Assembly: GCF_027925025.1 (NCBI RefSeq)
Contig: NZ_AP027058.1
Coordinates: forward strand, 2,108,001-2,172,000
Direction: 5' to 3'
DNA length: 64,000 bases
From: Limnohabitans sp. MORI2
GTDB lineage: Bacteria > Pseudomonadota > Gammaproteobacteria > Burkholderiales > Burkholderiaceae_C
The notes below the pieces were generated by a model. It was not told the DNA's origin. It saw only the letters and a list, made by a program, of their open reading frames with translations, and did not search any database. Below, in pieces: positions 42,513 through 52,149 of the stretch (position 1 is the stretch's first letter; the number at the start of each line of letters is the position of its first letter). Position numbers and translations under genes: made by a program.

Positions 42513-43487
42513 ATGCAAATTTTTCGCGGTTTTCATCACCCCCAGTTAGCAAAGGCATGTGCCTTGACGATTGGCAACTTTGACGGCGTGCACCGTGGCC
42601 ACCAAGCCATGCTGGCGTTGCTCAACAACGAGGCACGCCACCGCGGTGTGCCCAGTTGCGTGATGACGTTTGAGCCCCACCCCCGCGACTTCTTCGCCGA
42701 GCAGCACAAAAAGCCCGAGCTCGCCCCCGCCCGCATTGCCACGCTGCGCGACAAGCTCAACGAACTCGCGGCCTGTGGCGTAGACCAATGTGTGGTGTTG
42801 CCGTTTGACCAAGCTTTTGCCTCGCAAGAACCGCAAGCTTTCATCGAAGACGTGCTGGTCAAAGGCCTCGGCGTGAAATACGTGCTGGTGGGTGACGACT
42901 TCCGCTTTGGCGCCAAACGCGCAGGCGACTACGCCATGCTGGATGCGGCAGGTGGAAAGCTGGGTTTCGACGTGGCCCGCATGAACAGCTACGAGGTGAA
43001 GAACCTGCGCGTCTCCAGCTCTGCCGTGCGCGAGGCCATGGGCCGTGGCGCGATGCAAGAAGTGGCGCAGTTGCTGGGCCGCCCCTATGCCATTTCGGGC
43101 CATGTGGTGCATGGCCGCAAGTTGGGCCGCGAGCTGAACTGCCGCACGCTCAATCTGCGCTTCAGCCACTGGAAGTCCGCGGCCAGCGGCATCTTCGTGG
43201 TGCAGGTGCACGGTTTAACCGACCAGCCCTTGGCAGGCGTGGCCAATTTGGGCATTCGCCCTTCGCTTGACCCGACCGATGTGAACGGCGGTCGCGTGCT
43301 GCTAGAAACCCATTGCCTCGACTGGCCCGACAGCCTAGGCGCTGAGGGGGGCTACGGTAAAATCATCCGCGTGGAACTGCTGCACAAATTACACGACGAG
43401 CTGAAGTACGACGGTCTGGACGCCTTGATGCAAGGCATACACAAAGACTGCGACGATGCACGCGCCTGGCTTGCAGCCCGAATTTGA
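42513..43487 (+). CDS. ribF: Bifunctional riboflavin kinase / FAD synthetase
   Basis: This 324-residue enzyme makes FMN and then FAD from riboflavin. The N-terminal nucleotidyltransferase has TIGNFDGVHRGHQAML (the HxGH-type motif) and VLVGDDFRFGAKRAGD. The C-terminal kinase has GRPYAISGHVVHGRKLGREL, NCRTLNL and GVANLGIRPS. I chose the ATG at 42513 (MQIFRGFHHP), the family-like start. The open frame continues upstream but overlaps the divergent HNH gene's control region. It precedes ileS and lspA, the conserved ribF-ileS-lspA order. Confidence 0.94.
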   Translation: MQIFRGFHHPQLAKACALTIGNFDGVHRGHQAMLALLNNEARHRGVPSCVMTFEPHPRDFFAEQHKKPELAPARIATLRDKLNELAACGVDQCVVLPFDQAFASQEPQAFIEDVLVKGLGVKYVLVGDDFRFGAKRAGDYAMLDAAGGKLGFDVARMNSYEVKNLRVSSSAVREAMGRGAMQEVAQLLGRPYAISGHVVHGRKLGRELNCRTLNLRFSHWKSAASGIFVVQVHGLTDQPLAGVANLGIRPSLDPTDVNGGRVLLETHCLDWPDSLGAEGGYGKIIRVELLHKLHDELKYDGLDALMQGIHKDCDDARAWLAARI

Positions 43488-43619
43488 CGGGGCGTGCAGC
43501 CCCCTCTTGCTGCACATTGCCCCGCGCCTCTCAACTTGCTGGCTAAACCTTGACTGACCCAGCACTTGCCCACCCTCTTTCCAGTCTCTCCCTCAGAGAC
43601 GCCGATACCCGAGATAGCC

Positions 43620-46535
43620 ATGACCGATAAAAACAGCACCTACCGCGACACGCTCAATATGCTCGACACGCCGTTTCCCATGCGTGGCGATTTGCCCAAA
43701 CGCGAACCCGCGTGGGCCCAAGCGTGGAACGAAGAAGGCTTGTACAAAAAGCTACGCGCTGCGCGCCACGGCGCACCACTGTTTGTGTTGCACGACGGCC
43801 CGCCCTACGCCAACGGCAAGCTGCACATCGGCCATGCGCTGAACAAAGTGCTGAAAGACATGATTGTGAAAAGCCGCCAACTGGCTGGCTTTGACGCGCA
43901 ATACATCCCCGGCTGGGACTGCCACGGTTTGCCGATTGAAAACGCCATCGAAAAACTGCATGGCCGCAAATTGAGCCGCGACGACATGCAGGCCAAGAGC
44001 CGTGCATTCGCCACCGAGCAAATTGACCAACAACGCGAAGACTTCAAACGCTTAGGCGTGCTGGGCGATTGGGAGCGCCCCTACCGCACCATGGACCCCG
44101 CCAACGAAGCCGGCCAACTGCGCGCCTTCAAACGCGTGATGGAGCGTGGCTTTGTCTACCGCGGCTTGAAACCCGTGTACTGGTGTTTTGACTGCGGCTC
44201 ATCACTGGCCGAGTTTGAAATTGAATACGCCGACAAAAAGAGCGACACGCTGGACGTGGCCTTCTTGTGCGCCCAACCCGAAAAGCTGGCCGCAGCCTTT
44301 GGTTTGGCCAAGATCGACAAAGAAGCTTTTGCCGTCATCTGGACTACCACCGCGTGGACCATTCCCGCCAACCAAGCGCTCAACATGCACCCCGAAATCG
44401 AGTACGCCTTGGTCGACACCGAGCGTGGCATGTTTGTCTGCGCCGCCTCGTTAGCCGAGAAATGCTTGGAGCGCTGGAAGCTCGAAGGCAAAGTGGTCGC
44501 CACCACCAAGGGAGACAAGCTGGGCTTGATTGAGTTCAACCACCCACTCGCCCATGTGGACGCTGGCTACCAACGCACCGCCCCCGTGTACTTGGCCGAC
44601 TACGTGGGCGAAGCCGACGGCACAGGCATCGTGCACAGCGCACCCGCGTATGGCGTGGACGACTTCAACTCATGCATGGCCAATGGCATGAAGTACACCG
44701 ACATCTTGAACCCCGTGCAAGGCAACGGCTGCTACGCCGAAGACTTCCCGCTGTTCGGTGGCTTGCACATCTGGAAAGCTGTGCCTGTCATTCTGGAAAC
44801 GTTGCAAAACGCAGACCGCTTGATGGCCACGCAAACCATCACGCACAGCTACCCACACTGCTGGCGTCACAAAACGCCCGTCATCTACCGAGCAGCAGCG
44901 CAGTGGTTCATCCGCATGGACGCGTTTGACAGCACCACCGAAAAAACCACGGGCAAGTTCATCACCGACAAGTCAAGCAAATCATTGCGCGAACTCGCTT
45001 TGAACGCGATTGACCAAACCAGCTTCTATCCAGAGAACGGCCGTGCGCGCTTGCGCGACATGATTGCCAACCGCCCCGACTGGTGCATCTCGCGCCAACG
45101 CAGTTGGGGTGTGCCTGTGCCGTTCTTCTTGCACAAAGACAGCGGCGAGTTGCACCCACGCACCATGGCCATCATGGACCAAGCGGCAGACATCGTTGAA
45201 AAAGGCGGCATCGAAGCTTGGAGCCGTGTGACAGTCGAGGACATCCTCAACCAACCGGGTGACGACGCAGGCAGCTACACCAAGAGCACCGACATTTTGG
45301 AAGTTTGGTTTGACTCTGGCTCGACCTTCCAGCACGTGCTACGCGGCAGCCACAAAGACGCCTACGACCGCGCGCCACACCACGACCAAGGCCCAGAAGC
45401 CGACTTGTATTTGGAAGGCCACGACCAACATCGCGGCTGGTTCCACAGCTCGTTACTGCTCGGCTGCGCCTTGTACGACCGCGCGCCCTACAAAGGCTTG
45501 CTGACCCACGGCTTTGCCACCGACGGCCAAGGTCGCAAGATGAGCAAGAGCTTGGGCAACACCGTCGCGCCTCAAGAAGTGAGCGACAAAATGGGCGCCG
45601 AAATTTTGCGCCTATGGGTGGCCAACACCGACTACTCGGGCGACTTGAACATCGACGACAAAATCTTGGCCCGTGTGGTCGATGCCTACCGCCGCATCCG
45701 CAACACGCTGCGCTTCTTGATGGCCAACATCAGCGACTTCGATGCCACCCAAGACGCCGTGGCATTTGATGACTTGTTAGAAATCGACAAGTACGCGCTG
45801 TCACGCGCAGCGCAATTGCAAGCTGAAATTTTGGGCACTTACAACACCGACAAAAAAGTGTTTGAAGGTGGCCATTTCGGAAAGTACGAATTCCACCCCG
45901 TCGTTTCAAAGTTGCAACTGTATTGCTCAGAAGATTTGGGGGCGTTCTACCTCGACGTGCTCAAAGACCGCCTGTACACCACAGCGCCTAAGTCGCTTGC
46001 ACGCCGCAGCGCACAAACCGCGTTGCACCAAATCACCCATGCATTTGTGCGCTGGATGGCACCGTTCTTGAGCTTCACCGCTGAAGAAGCATGGCGCACG
46101 ATTGGCAAGTCGGAGTCCATCTTCTTGGAAACCTTCATCCATCTCGGCGCAACCAACATAGCGTTGATGGATAAGTGGGGCACGCTACAGCAGGTGCGCG
46201 AAATCGCTAACAAGGAAATCGAAAACCAACGCACGGCTGGCGTTGTGGGCGCATCACTGCAAGCTGAGTTGGTCATCCACTGCGATGGTGCGACGTATGA
46301 CGCGTTGGCCTCGCTGGGTAACGATTTGAAATTTGTGTTCATCACATCACAGGTTTCCTTGGTGAAGACTGCAGGCGCAGGCTTGACTGTTGAAGTCAAA
46401 GCAAGCGAAGCGCACAAGTGCGAACGCTGCTGGCACTACAGCGACGACGTGGGCCACAACCCCGCTCACCCCACCCTGTGCGGTCGTTGCGACAGCAACT
46501 TACATGGCAACGGTGAAGTGCGTTACTTCGCTTAA
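43620..46535 (+). CDS. ileS: Isoleucine-tRNA ligase
   Basis: This 971-residue class I synthetase charges tRNA-Ile and edits valine. The HIGH box is at 69-72 ([11 protein letters not shown]) and KMSKS at 640-644 ([11 protein letters not shown]). The editing domain has [16 protein letters not shown]-terminal zinc finger uses C934, C937, C954 and C957 ([17 protein letters not shown]). It is a bacterial type I (mupirocin-sensitive-like) architecture by the C-terminal zinc finger. I chose the ATG at 43620 before [13 protein letters not shown]. lspA begins 15 bp after its stop. Confidence 0.96.
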   Translation: MTDKNSTYRDTLNMLDTPFPMRGDLPKREPAWAQAWNEEGLYKKLRAARHGAPLFVLHDGPPYANGKLHIGHALNKVLKDMIVKSRQLAGFDAQYIPGWDCHGLPIENAIEKLHGRKLSRDDMQAKSRAFATEQIDQQREDFKRLGVLGDWERPYRTMDPANEAGQLRAFKRVMERGFVYRGLKPVYWCFDCGSSLAEFEIEYADKKSDTLDVAFLCAQPEKLAAAFGLAKIDKEAFAVIWTTTAWTIPANQALNMHPEIEYALVDTERGMFVCAASLAEKCLERWKLEGKVVATTKGDKLGLIEFNHPLAHVDAGYQRTAPVYLADYVGEADGTGIVHSAPAYGVDDFNSCMANGMKYTDILNPVQGNGCYAEDFPLFGGLHIWKAVPVILETLQNADRLMATQTITHSYPHCWRHKTPVIYRAAAQWFIRMDAFDSTTEKTTGKFITDKSSKSLRELALNAIDQTSFYPENGRARLRDMIANRPDWCISRQRSWGVPVPFFLHKDSGELHPRTMAIMDQAADIVEKGGIEAWSRVTVEDILNQPGDDAGSYTKSTDILEVWFDSGSTFQHVLRGSHKDAYDRAPHHDQGPEADLYLEGHDQHRGWFHSSLLLGCALYDRAPYKGLLTHGFATDGQGRKMSKSLGNTVAPQEVSDKMGAEILRLWVANTDYSGDLNIDDKILARVVDAYRRIRNTLRFLMANISDFDATQDAVAFDDLLEIDKYALSRAAQLQAEILGTYNTDKKVFEGGHFGKYEFHPVVSKLQLYCSEDLGAFYLDVLKDRLYTTAPKSLARRSAQTALHQITHAFVRWMAPFLSFTAEEAWRTIGKSESIFLETFIHLGATNIALMDKWGTLQQVREIANKEIENQRTAGVVGASLQAELVIHCDGATYDALASLGNDLKFVFITSQVSLVKTAGAGLTVEVKASEAHKCERCWHYSDDVGHNPAHPTLCGRCDSNLHGNGEVRYFA

Positions 46536-46550
46536 CGCTTTTCAACACAC

Positions 46551-47051
46551 ATGGCACGCCACACTTTCATTCGCAACACCACGTCGTTTTGGGTGTGGAT
46601 CGCCATGGCTGCCTTGGTCTTGGTGGCCGATCAATTCACCAAGGTGTTGATGGTCAGCACGTATCAGCTGGGTGAAGGTTTTGCCGTTAATAGCTTTTTC
46701 AACATCGTGCGTGTGCACAACGAAGGCGCTGCGTTTTCGTTCCTCGCGACGGCAGGTGGCTGGCAGCGTTGGTTCTTCACGGGTCTCGGTGTGGTTGCCA
46801 CGCTCGGCATGGTGTGGATGCTCAAAAAGCACCCCGGCCAAAAACTGTTTGGCTTTGCCATCGCTTGCATCTTGGGTGGTGCAGTAGGCAATGTGATGGA
46901 CCGCGTGCTGTATGGCTACGTGGTGGACTTTCTCGATTTTTATTACGCCGGCATTCACTTCCCCGCGTTCAATGTGGCCGACTGCGGCATCAGCGTGGGC
47001 GCTGCGTGTCTCATCTTGGATGAAGTGCTGCGCGTGCGCCGAGGCAACTGA
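46551..47051 (+). CDS. lspA: Lipoprotein signal peptidase (signal peptidase II)
   Basis: This 166-residue inner-membrane aspartyl protease cleaves prolipoprotein signal peptides. Four membrane helices are visible (about 15-32, 73-91, 101-118 and 141-158). The catalytic aspartates are D126 in [12 protein letters not shown] and D144 in [24 protein letters not shown] precedes them. It follows ileS by 15 bp and a dioxygenase gene follows after 2 bp. A GGT lipoprotein encoded near 56 kb in this window would be one of its substrates. Confidence 0.95.
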   Translation: MARHTFIRNTTSFWVWIAMAALVLVADQFTKVLMVSTYQLGEGFAVNSFFNIVRVHNEGAAFSFLATAGGWQRWFFTGLGVVATLGMVWMLKKHPGQKLFGFAIACILGGAVGNVMDRVLYGYVVDFLDFYYAGIHFPAFNVADCGISVGAACLILDEVLRVRRGN

Positions 47052-47053
47052 GC

Positions 47054-47803
47054 ATGCAAATACTCGCCCCCACCACCGTCAACGTTGAGCAACTCAACAC
47101 CACACTGGCTCACAAAGGCTATGGCGTGCTCAACGCGCACAGCGTGGCGCAATGGGCGGGGTGTGCGTTGAGCGAACTGCTCGCCCTGTCACCCGACTGG
47201 GACAACATGCCGCCCGACAACTACCTGAAGGATGGTGGCCGCTACCGCCGCCGTCGCCACAGCAGCTTTGTGTTTGAGCACAACACATTGAGCCAAGTGC
47301 CTCACCGCGCGCATTGGCAACCCCTTAGCTACAACGCCTTGCACGGCGGTATGGAGCGTTGGTTTGAGCCTATGCACGAGGCGACGGTAACCACACCTGC
47401 ATGGACGAAATTGCTCACCGCATTGGCCAATACCGCCGCCCAAGTGCGCGGCAAACCCCACACCAAATGGTGCATCGAAGCGCATCAATTCCGCATCGAC
47501 ACGACCGACGGCATTGGCCGCCCCACGCCTGAAGGCGCGCATCGCGATGGCGTGGATTTTGTGGCGGTATTCATGCTCGGACGCGTGGGCATCAAAGGCG
47601 GCGAAACCCGCGTATTTGATGCCAACGGTCCACATGGCGAACGCTTCACCCTGAGCGAGCCTTGGTCGTTGATGTTGTTAGACGACACCCGCGTGATTCA
47701 CGAAAGTACGCCCATTCAGCCGTTGGCTGAAGGTGGCCATCGCGACACGCTGGTGCTCACCTGCCGCGCAGACAAATTTCAAGACGCCGAGCCTAGCGCC
47801 TGA
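47054..47803 (+). CDS. 2-oxoglutarate/Fe(II) dioxygenase family protein
   Basis: This 249-residue protein fits the 2OG-Fe dioxygenase family typified by amino-acid hydroxylases (PF10014-like). The iron ligands are predicted as the HxD pair in PEGAHRDGVDFVAV and the distal His in TRVIHESTPI, with the 2-oxoglutarate-binding Arg in GGHRDTLVLT. YRRRRHSSFVF and IEAHQFRID are also family-like. Known relatives hydroxylate free branched-chain or other amino acids; the substrate here is unknown. It starts 2 bp after lspA and so appears added to the ribF-ileS-lspA operon. Confidence 0.83.
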   Translation: MQILAPTTVNVEQLNTTLAHKGYGVLNAHSVAQWAGCALSELLALSPDWDNMPPDNYLKDGGRYRRRRHSSFVFEHNTLSQVPHRAHWQPLSYNALHGGMERWFEPMHEATVTTPAWTKLLTALANTAAQVRGKPHTKWCIEAHQFRIDTTDGIGRPTPEGAHRDGVDFVAVFMLGRVGIKGGETRVFDANGPHGERFTLSEPWSLMLLDDTRVIHESTPIQPLAEGGHRDTLVLTCRADKFQDAEPSA

Positions 47804-47819
47804 AACGCCTGCGCTGTCA

Positions 47820-48803
47820 TCACAAGGTGATGATGGTGCAGCCCGTGGTCTTGCGGGCTTCCAAGTCGCGGTGCGCTTGGGCAATGTCAGCCAGCGGATA
47901 AGTTTGGTCGATGTGGATCTTCACCTTGCCGCTGGTCACCGCTTCAAACAAATCGTCGGCCATCGCTTGTGTGCTTTCGCGTGTAACGATGTGGCTGAAC
48001 AGCGTTTGGCGTGTGACGTAAATCGAACCCTTGGGGCCCAAGATGCCGGGCGAGAAGGGGTCCACGGGGCCTGAGGCGTTGCCAAAGCTGGCCATCAAAC
48101 CAAATGGGGCCAAGCAGTCGAGCGACTTGTCCCACGTGTCTTTGCCCACCGAGTCGTACACCACCTTCACGCCTTTGCCGCCGGTGATGTCTTTCACACG
48201 GGCCAAGAAGTCTTCGGTGTTGTAGTTGATCACGTGCGCAGCGCCGTTGGCCTTGGCCAATGCACACTTGGCATCGCTACCAGCTGTGCCGATGAGTTGG
48301 TAGCCCAAGGCCTTGGCCCATTGGCAAGCGATCAGACCCACACCACCAGCGGCCGCGTGGAACAAAATGAAGTCACCGGCGTGCAAACCACCTTGAGGCA
48401 AGGTGCGCTTGAGCAAGTACTGTGCGGTCAAGCCTTTGAGCATCATGGCTGCGCCTGTTTCAAACGAAATCGCATCGGGCAATTTGCACACGCACTTAGC
48501 GGGCATCACGCGCTCTTCGCAATAGCTGCCGGGTGGTTGGCTGGCGTAGGCAGCACGGTCGCCGACTTTCAAATGGGTCACACCCTCGCCCACGGCTTCG
48601 ATGATGCCGCTGGCCTCCATACCCAACTGCAAGGGCATGGGCAGTTGGTACAAGCCGCTGCGTTGGTACACATCAATGAAGTTCAAACCGATGGCTTTGT
48701 GGCGAATGCGAATTTCGCCAGGGCCGGGCTGGCCCACGGTCACGTTGACGAGCTTGAGTTGCTCGGGGCCGCCGTGTTGTTCGATGATGACTGCTTGGGT
48801 CAT
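47820..48803 (-). CDS. NADPH:quinone oxidoreductase (QOR, zeta-crystallin type)
   Basis: This 327-residue medium-chain dehydrogenase lacks zinc ligands. It has IGLNFIDVYQRSGLYQLPMP, the cofactor-binding HAAAGGVGLIACQWAKALG, and NYNTEDFLARVKDITGGKGV, all typical of E. coli QorA-type quinone reductases that protect against quinone redox cycling. Length matches the family. It converges on the dioxygenase gene with a 16-bp gap and is divergent from the EamA transporter. There is no operon partner. Confidence 0.92.
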   Translation of the reverse strand: MTQAVIIEQHGGPEQLKLVNVTVGQPGPGEIRIRHKAIGLNFIDVYQRSGLYQLPMPLQLGMEASGIIEAVGEGVTHLKVGDRAAYASQPPGSYCEERVMPAKCVCKLPDAISFETGAAMMLKGLTAQYLLKRTLPQGGLHAGDFILFHAAAGGVGLIACQWAKALGYQLIGTAGSDAKCALAKANGAAHVINYNTEDFLARVKDITGGKGVKVVYDSVGKDTWDKSLDCLAPFGLMASFGNASGPVDPFSPGILGPKGSIYVTRQTLFSHIVTRESTQAMADDLFEAVTSGKVKIHIDQTYPLADIAQAHRDLEARKTTGCTIITL

Positions 48804-48911
48804 GGGTGATGCTCCAGAGAGGTTGAATTTTTAAGATGCCGAATCCTGCCACGAAACCCCTGGCAAAGCTGTCACATGGGTTATTCACCGCTCGGGTACA
48901 GTGCTGGCCTT

Positions 48912-49841
48912 ATGTCTGTTGTTCCTCATGCCTTGACGCCGCGCAATGCGGCGCTTTTGTTGATTCCTCCACTCCTTTGGGCCGGTAATGCGGTGATTGG
49001 TCGCATGATTGCGGACCTGATTCCGCCCATCACGCTGAACTTCATCCGATGGGTGTTGGCCTTTGTGCTCCTGCTGCCCTTGGCACACACCATCTTGCGT
49101 CGCAACAGCCCGTTGTGGGCGCATTGGAAGCACTACACCGTGCTGGGTCTGTTGGGCGTGGGCTGCTACAACAGCTTTCTTTATTTGGCGCTGCAAACCT
49201 CAACGCCCATCAACGTGACCTTGGTGGGCTCGAGCATGCCCGTGTTCATGCTGTTGGTCGGTGCCTTGTTCTTCCAACAACACGTGCGTAAACGCCAAAT
49301 CGCAGGGGCTTTGCTGTCCATCGTTGGGGTGTTGGTGGTGTTGTGCCGAGGTGATTGGCACGCTTTGGCCAATGTGCACTTGGTCATCGGTGATGTGTTT
49401 GTGCTCTTGGCGACAGCGGCTTGGTCTTGGTACAGCTGGCTCTTGGCGCGCACCCACGAACCTGTCGAAGCGCGCAGCAATTGGGCGAACTTCTTGATGT
49501 CGCAACTGGTATTTGGTTTGTTCTGGTCTGCGGCATTCAGTACAGCCGAGTGGTCAGGCCTCACAGGCATCGCTGATCCCCACATCAGCTGGAGCTGGCC
49601 CTTGATTGCCGCACTGGTGTATGTGTCCGTAGGGCCTGCTGTGTTGGCGTATCGCTTTTGGGGGCTGGGCGTGCAACGCGTGGGCCCCAACATCGCTGGT
49701 TTTTTTGTAAACCTCATCCCCGTATTCACCGCCACGCTGTCAGCGTTGGTCTTGGGCGAGATGCCACAGCTCTATCACGCTGCCGCGTTCGCGCTCATCA
49801 TTGGTGGGATTGTGGTGTCGTCTTACAAACCCCGCACCTAA
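48912..49841 (+). CDS. EamA-family (DMT) membrane transporter
   Basis: This 309-residue protein has about ten membrane helices arranged as two EamA repeats. The first starts NAALLLIPPLLWAGNAVIGR and the second FVLLATAAWSWYSWLLART; the C-terminal repeat ends PVFTATLSALVLGEMP...IIGGIVVSS. The drug/metabolite transporter superfamily exports amino acids, nucleosides or drugs; the substrate is unknown. I chose the ATG at 48912 (MSVVPHALTP) as it directly precedes the first helix. It is divergent from the quinone reductase. Confidence 0.9.
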   Translation: MSVVPHALTPRNAALLLIPPLLWAGNAVIGRMIADLIPPITLNFIRWVLAFVLLLPLAHTILRRNSPLWAHWKHYTVLGLLGVGCYNSFLYLALQTSTPINVTLVGSSMPVFMLLVGALFFQQHVRKRQIAGALLSIVGVLVVLCRGDWHALANVHLVIGDVFVLLATAAWSWYSWLLARTHEPVEARSNWANFLMSQLVFGLFWSAAFSTAEWSGLTGIADPHISWSWPLIAALVYVSVGPAVLAYRFWGLGVQRVGPNIAGFFVNLIPVFTATLSALVLGEMPQLYHAAAFALIIGGIVVSSYKPRT

Positions 49842-49858
49842 AGCGAGTGTGGGGTCAA

Positions 49859-50341
49859 TTACTCACCGCACCCAAACGGCAGCGACATCCATTTAGAAGC
49901 TGAATAAGCAGGGATACCTGCTGTTTTGGCACGCGCCTCTAACCTGACGCCAGTGCAACCAAAGGGGAAGAGGAAAGCCACGTGCGACACCCCTGCTTCG
50001 CTGAATTTGCCAATGTCATGCTGCATGCGTGCAAGGGTGCGTTTGGTTTTGAGATCGGTGATCAACAACTCCACCTCGCCAAAAGCATCTTTGCCCGGTG
50101 GCATTGGCACGGCAACATCGATCAAGACTGTGTCGGCGGGCTCTGCTTTCGTGTCACCCTCGATGATGTACTCGCCAACGAACACGTTATTCAGAAAGTC
50201 CGTCGAACGGATGGCTGATGAGAAGCGACCGCTGTATTGATAAAACAGCTTCGCCTCTATCGCATCAACAGCAATTTGCTCCTTCGCCAAACTTGATGCA
50301 CTCACCCAACACAGCAAAAGGGGCAAAAGCCTTTTCATCAT
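49859..50341 (-). CDS. Unknown secreted protein
   Basis: This 160-residue protein has a signal peptide (MMKRLLPLLLCWVSASSLA). The mature domain starts KEQIAVDAIEAKLFYQYSGR and continues with TVLIDVAVPMPPG, EVELLITDLKTKRTLAR and HVAFLFPFGCTGVRLEARAK. It reads as an all-beta periplasmic domain with two Cys (in PFGCTG and the final FGCGE) that could pair. I do not recognise a family. It is probably transcribed alone: the SDR gene ends 15 bp upstream on the same strand and could also read into it. I chose the ATG at 50341 over a TTG nine bases upstream. Confidence 0.65.
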   Translation of the reverse strand: MMKRLLPLLLCWVSASSLAKEQIAVDAIEAKLFYQYSGRFSSAIRSTDFLNNVFVGEYIIEGDTKAEPADTVLIDVAVPMPPGKDAFGEVELLITDLKTKRTLARMQHDIGKFSEAGVSHVAFLFPFGCTGVRLEARAKTAGIPAYSASKWMSLPFGCGE

Positions 50342-50356
50342 CTCAGACAAGCAAAC

Positions 50357-51151
50357 TTAGAAAGTACCCGCATACGCGCCACCATCGGTCAAGATGTTTT
50401 GGCCTGTGATGTAACTGGCTTGGGCAGAACACAAAAACGCGCAGGTGTCACCAAACTCTTGTGGGTTGCCAAATCGCCCCGCTGGGATTTGTGCTTGCTG
50501 CACGCCACGAATGTCGTTCACGCTTTTGCCTGTTTTCTCGGCAGCCGCTTTGTGCGTGGTGGCCAAACGGTCGGTGTCAAACTTGCCTGGCAGCAAGTTG
50601 TTGATGGTGACGTTATTGCCTGCGAGCTTTTGCGTGCGTGCCACACCCGCCACAAAACCTGTCAAGCCAGTACGTGCGCCGTTGGACAAACCCAAGATGT
50701 CGATGGGCGCTTTCACCGCGCTTGATGTGATGTTAACGATGCGGCCAAAACCACGTGCAGCCATGCCATCTACCGTGGCCTTGATGAGTTCTATCGGGGT
50801 CAGCATGTTGGCGTCCACCGCCTTGATCCAGTCGTCGCGTTCCCAGTTGCGAAAGTCACCGGGCGGTGGGCCGCCTGCGTTGGTCACCACGATGTCAAAG
50901 TTTTGGCCAGGGCCGCCAGCGACTGACCAAATGGCTTCGCGGCCTGCTGGCGTGGTGATATCTGCCGCTACTGTGAGGATGGTGGTGCCCAGCTTGCGCA
51001 ACTCCGAAGCCGCAGCATCCAGCGCCTCAGCACCACGCGCGACGATGACCACATTCACACCTTCACGCGCCAAGGATTGCGCACAGCCGAAGCCCAAGCC
51101 TTTGCTTGCACCGCCCACCAATGCCCATTTGCCTTTGAGTCCTAAATCCAT
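50357..51151 (-). CDS. SDR-family oxidoreductase lacking the usual catalytic YxxxK
   Basis: This 264-residue protein has the Rossmann start GKWALVGGASKGLGFGCAQS, the NAG motif (VVTNAGGPPPGDF) and the Ser of NITSSAVKAP. Where classical short-chain dehydrogenases have YxxxK, it reads ILGLSNGARTGLTG, so Tyr is lost and Lys is replaced by Arg. This matches an atypical FabG-like subgroup known for an imperfect catalytic tetrad. The C-terminal SYITGQNILTDGGAYAGTF is conserved. Its start overlaps the EamA gene stop by one base (TGATG), so the two are coupled. Confidence 0.85.
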   Translation of the reverse strand: MDLGLKGKWALVGGASKGLGFGCAQSLAREGVNVVIVARGAEALDAAASELRKLGTTILTVAADITTPAGREAIWSVAGGPGQNFDIVVTNAGGPPPGDFRNWERDDWIKAVDANMLTPIELIKATVDGMAARGFGRIVNITSSAVKAPIDILGLSNGARTGLTGFVAGVARTQKLAGNNVTINNLLPGKFDTDRLATTHKAAAEKTGKSVNDIRGVQQAQIPAGRFGNPQEFGDTCAFLCSAQASYITGQNILTDGGAYAGTF

Positions 51152-52059
51152 CACTTCGCTCCATACTTAGAAACAATAAACACACCACTGACGACCAACA
51201 ATGTACCCACACCAATCCAAATATTCATTGGTTCATTCAATAACCACACGCCCAGCGCAATGGTGGACATCGGACCAATCATGCCTGTTTGCGCAGTCAA
51301 AGCAGCGCCAATGCGCTCAATCGCCATCATCACCATGAGCACAGGCGCCACCGTGCAGGCAACGGCATTAAGCACACCAAGCCACAACACCTCGACCGGC
51401 ACATCTGCAGCAGACAGCGGACGCAGCACCACAAATTGAGCAATGCAACACACACACGCCACACTGGTCGCCCAACCGACCAAACGCAACGAGCCAATGC
51501 GCTGCACCAGCTGACCGCTGTAGAGCAAATACACGGCATAGCTCACCGCGCTGCCTAATACCAAGCTGCCACCAAGCGCCACGTTCGATCCGGCAAACGA
51601 CAGCTCATGCGAGAACACCAACATCACGCCGCTATAGCTGATGGCCATCGCCAACATACGGATGGGATGAATCGGCTTTTTATAAACCGCCCACCCCAGC
51701 AACACCACCAGCGTGGGGTTGAGATACAAGATGAGTCGCTCCAGACTGGCAGTGATGTATTGCAAACCTAAAAAATCTAAGTAACTCGACAGGTAGTAGC
51801 CCACAAAGCCAAGACCCACGATGTCGATCACATCGCGACGCGTCAGCGGGTTCTCACGCGCAATGGCTTGGCGCTCGGCCCACAAACCCATCGCGATGAA
51901 GAACGGCAACGCAAACAACATGCGATACATGATGACCGTGACGGCATCGACCCCATACACATAAGACAGCTTGACGATGATGGCCTTGCCGCTGAATGCA
52001 ATCGCACCAGCGGTGGCAAGCAAGAGCCCTGACAAAGCAGGACGTTGTGAATGGGGCAT
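51151..52059 (-). CDS. EamA-family (DMT) membrane transporter
   Basis: This 302-residue transporter has ten predicted helices in two EamA repeats, starting LSGLLLATAGAIAFSGKAIIVK. The first repeat ends at YSGVMLVFSHE, and the second runs GSLVLGSAVSYAVYLLYSGQL to WIGVGTLLVVSGVFIVSKYG. FSGKAIIVKLSYVYGVDA is typical of the YdcZ/RhaT-like branch. Its substrate is unknown. It is distinct from the EamA gene at 48912. The downstream SDR gene overlaps it by one base, so a metabolite handled by that SDR may be its cargo; that is inference. Confidence 0.88.
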   Translation of the reverse strand: MPHSQRPALSGLLLATAGAIAFSGKAIIVKLSYVYGVDAVTVIMYRMLFALPFFIAMGLWAERQAIARENPLTRRDVIDIVGLGFVGYYLSSYLDFLGLQYITASLERLILYLNPTLVVLLGWAVYKKPIHPIRMLAMAISYSGVMLVFSHELSFAGSNVALGGSLVLGSAVSYAVYLLYSGQLVQRIGSLRLVGWATSVACVCCIAQFVVLRPLSAADVPVEVLWLGVLNAVACTVAPVLMVMMAIERIGAALTAQTGMIGPMSTIALGVWLLNEPMNIWIGVGTLLVVSGVFIVSKYGAK

Positions 52060-52149
52060 TGAGAGAGGTGTGAATTCGCTGGAGAAAACCTGAGTTTATG
52101 TGAGGCTTTCACACAAGCGTGTCACAAACGCTCGGTACCATTAGGGGGT

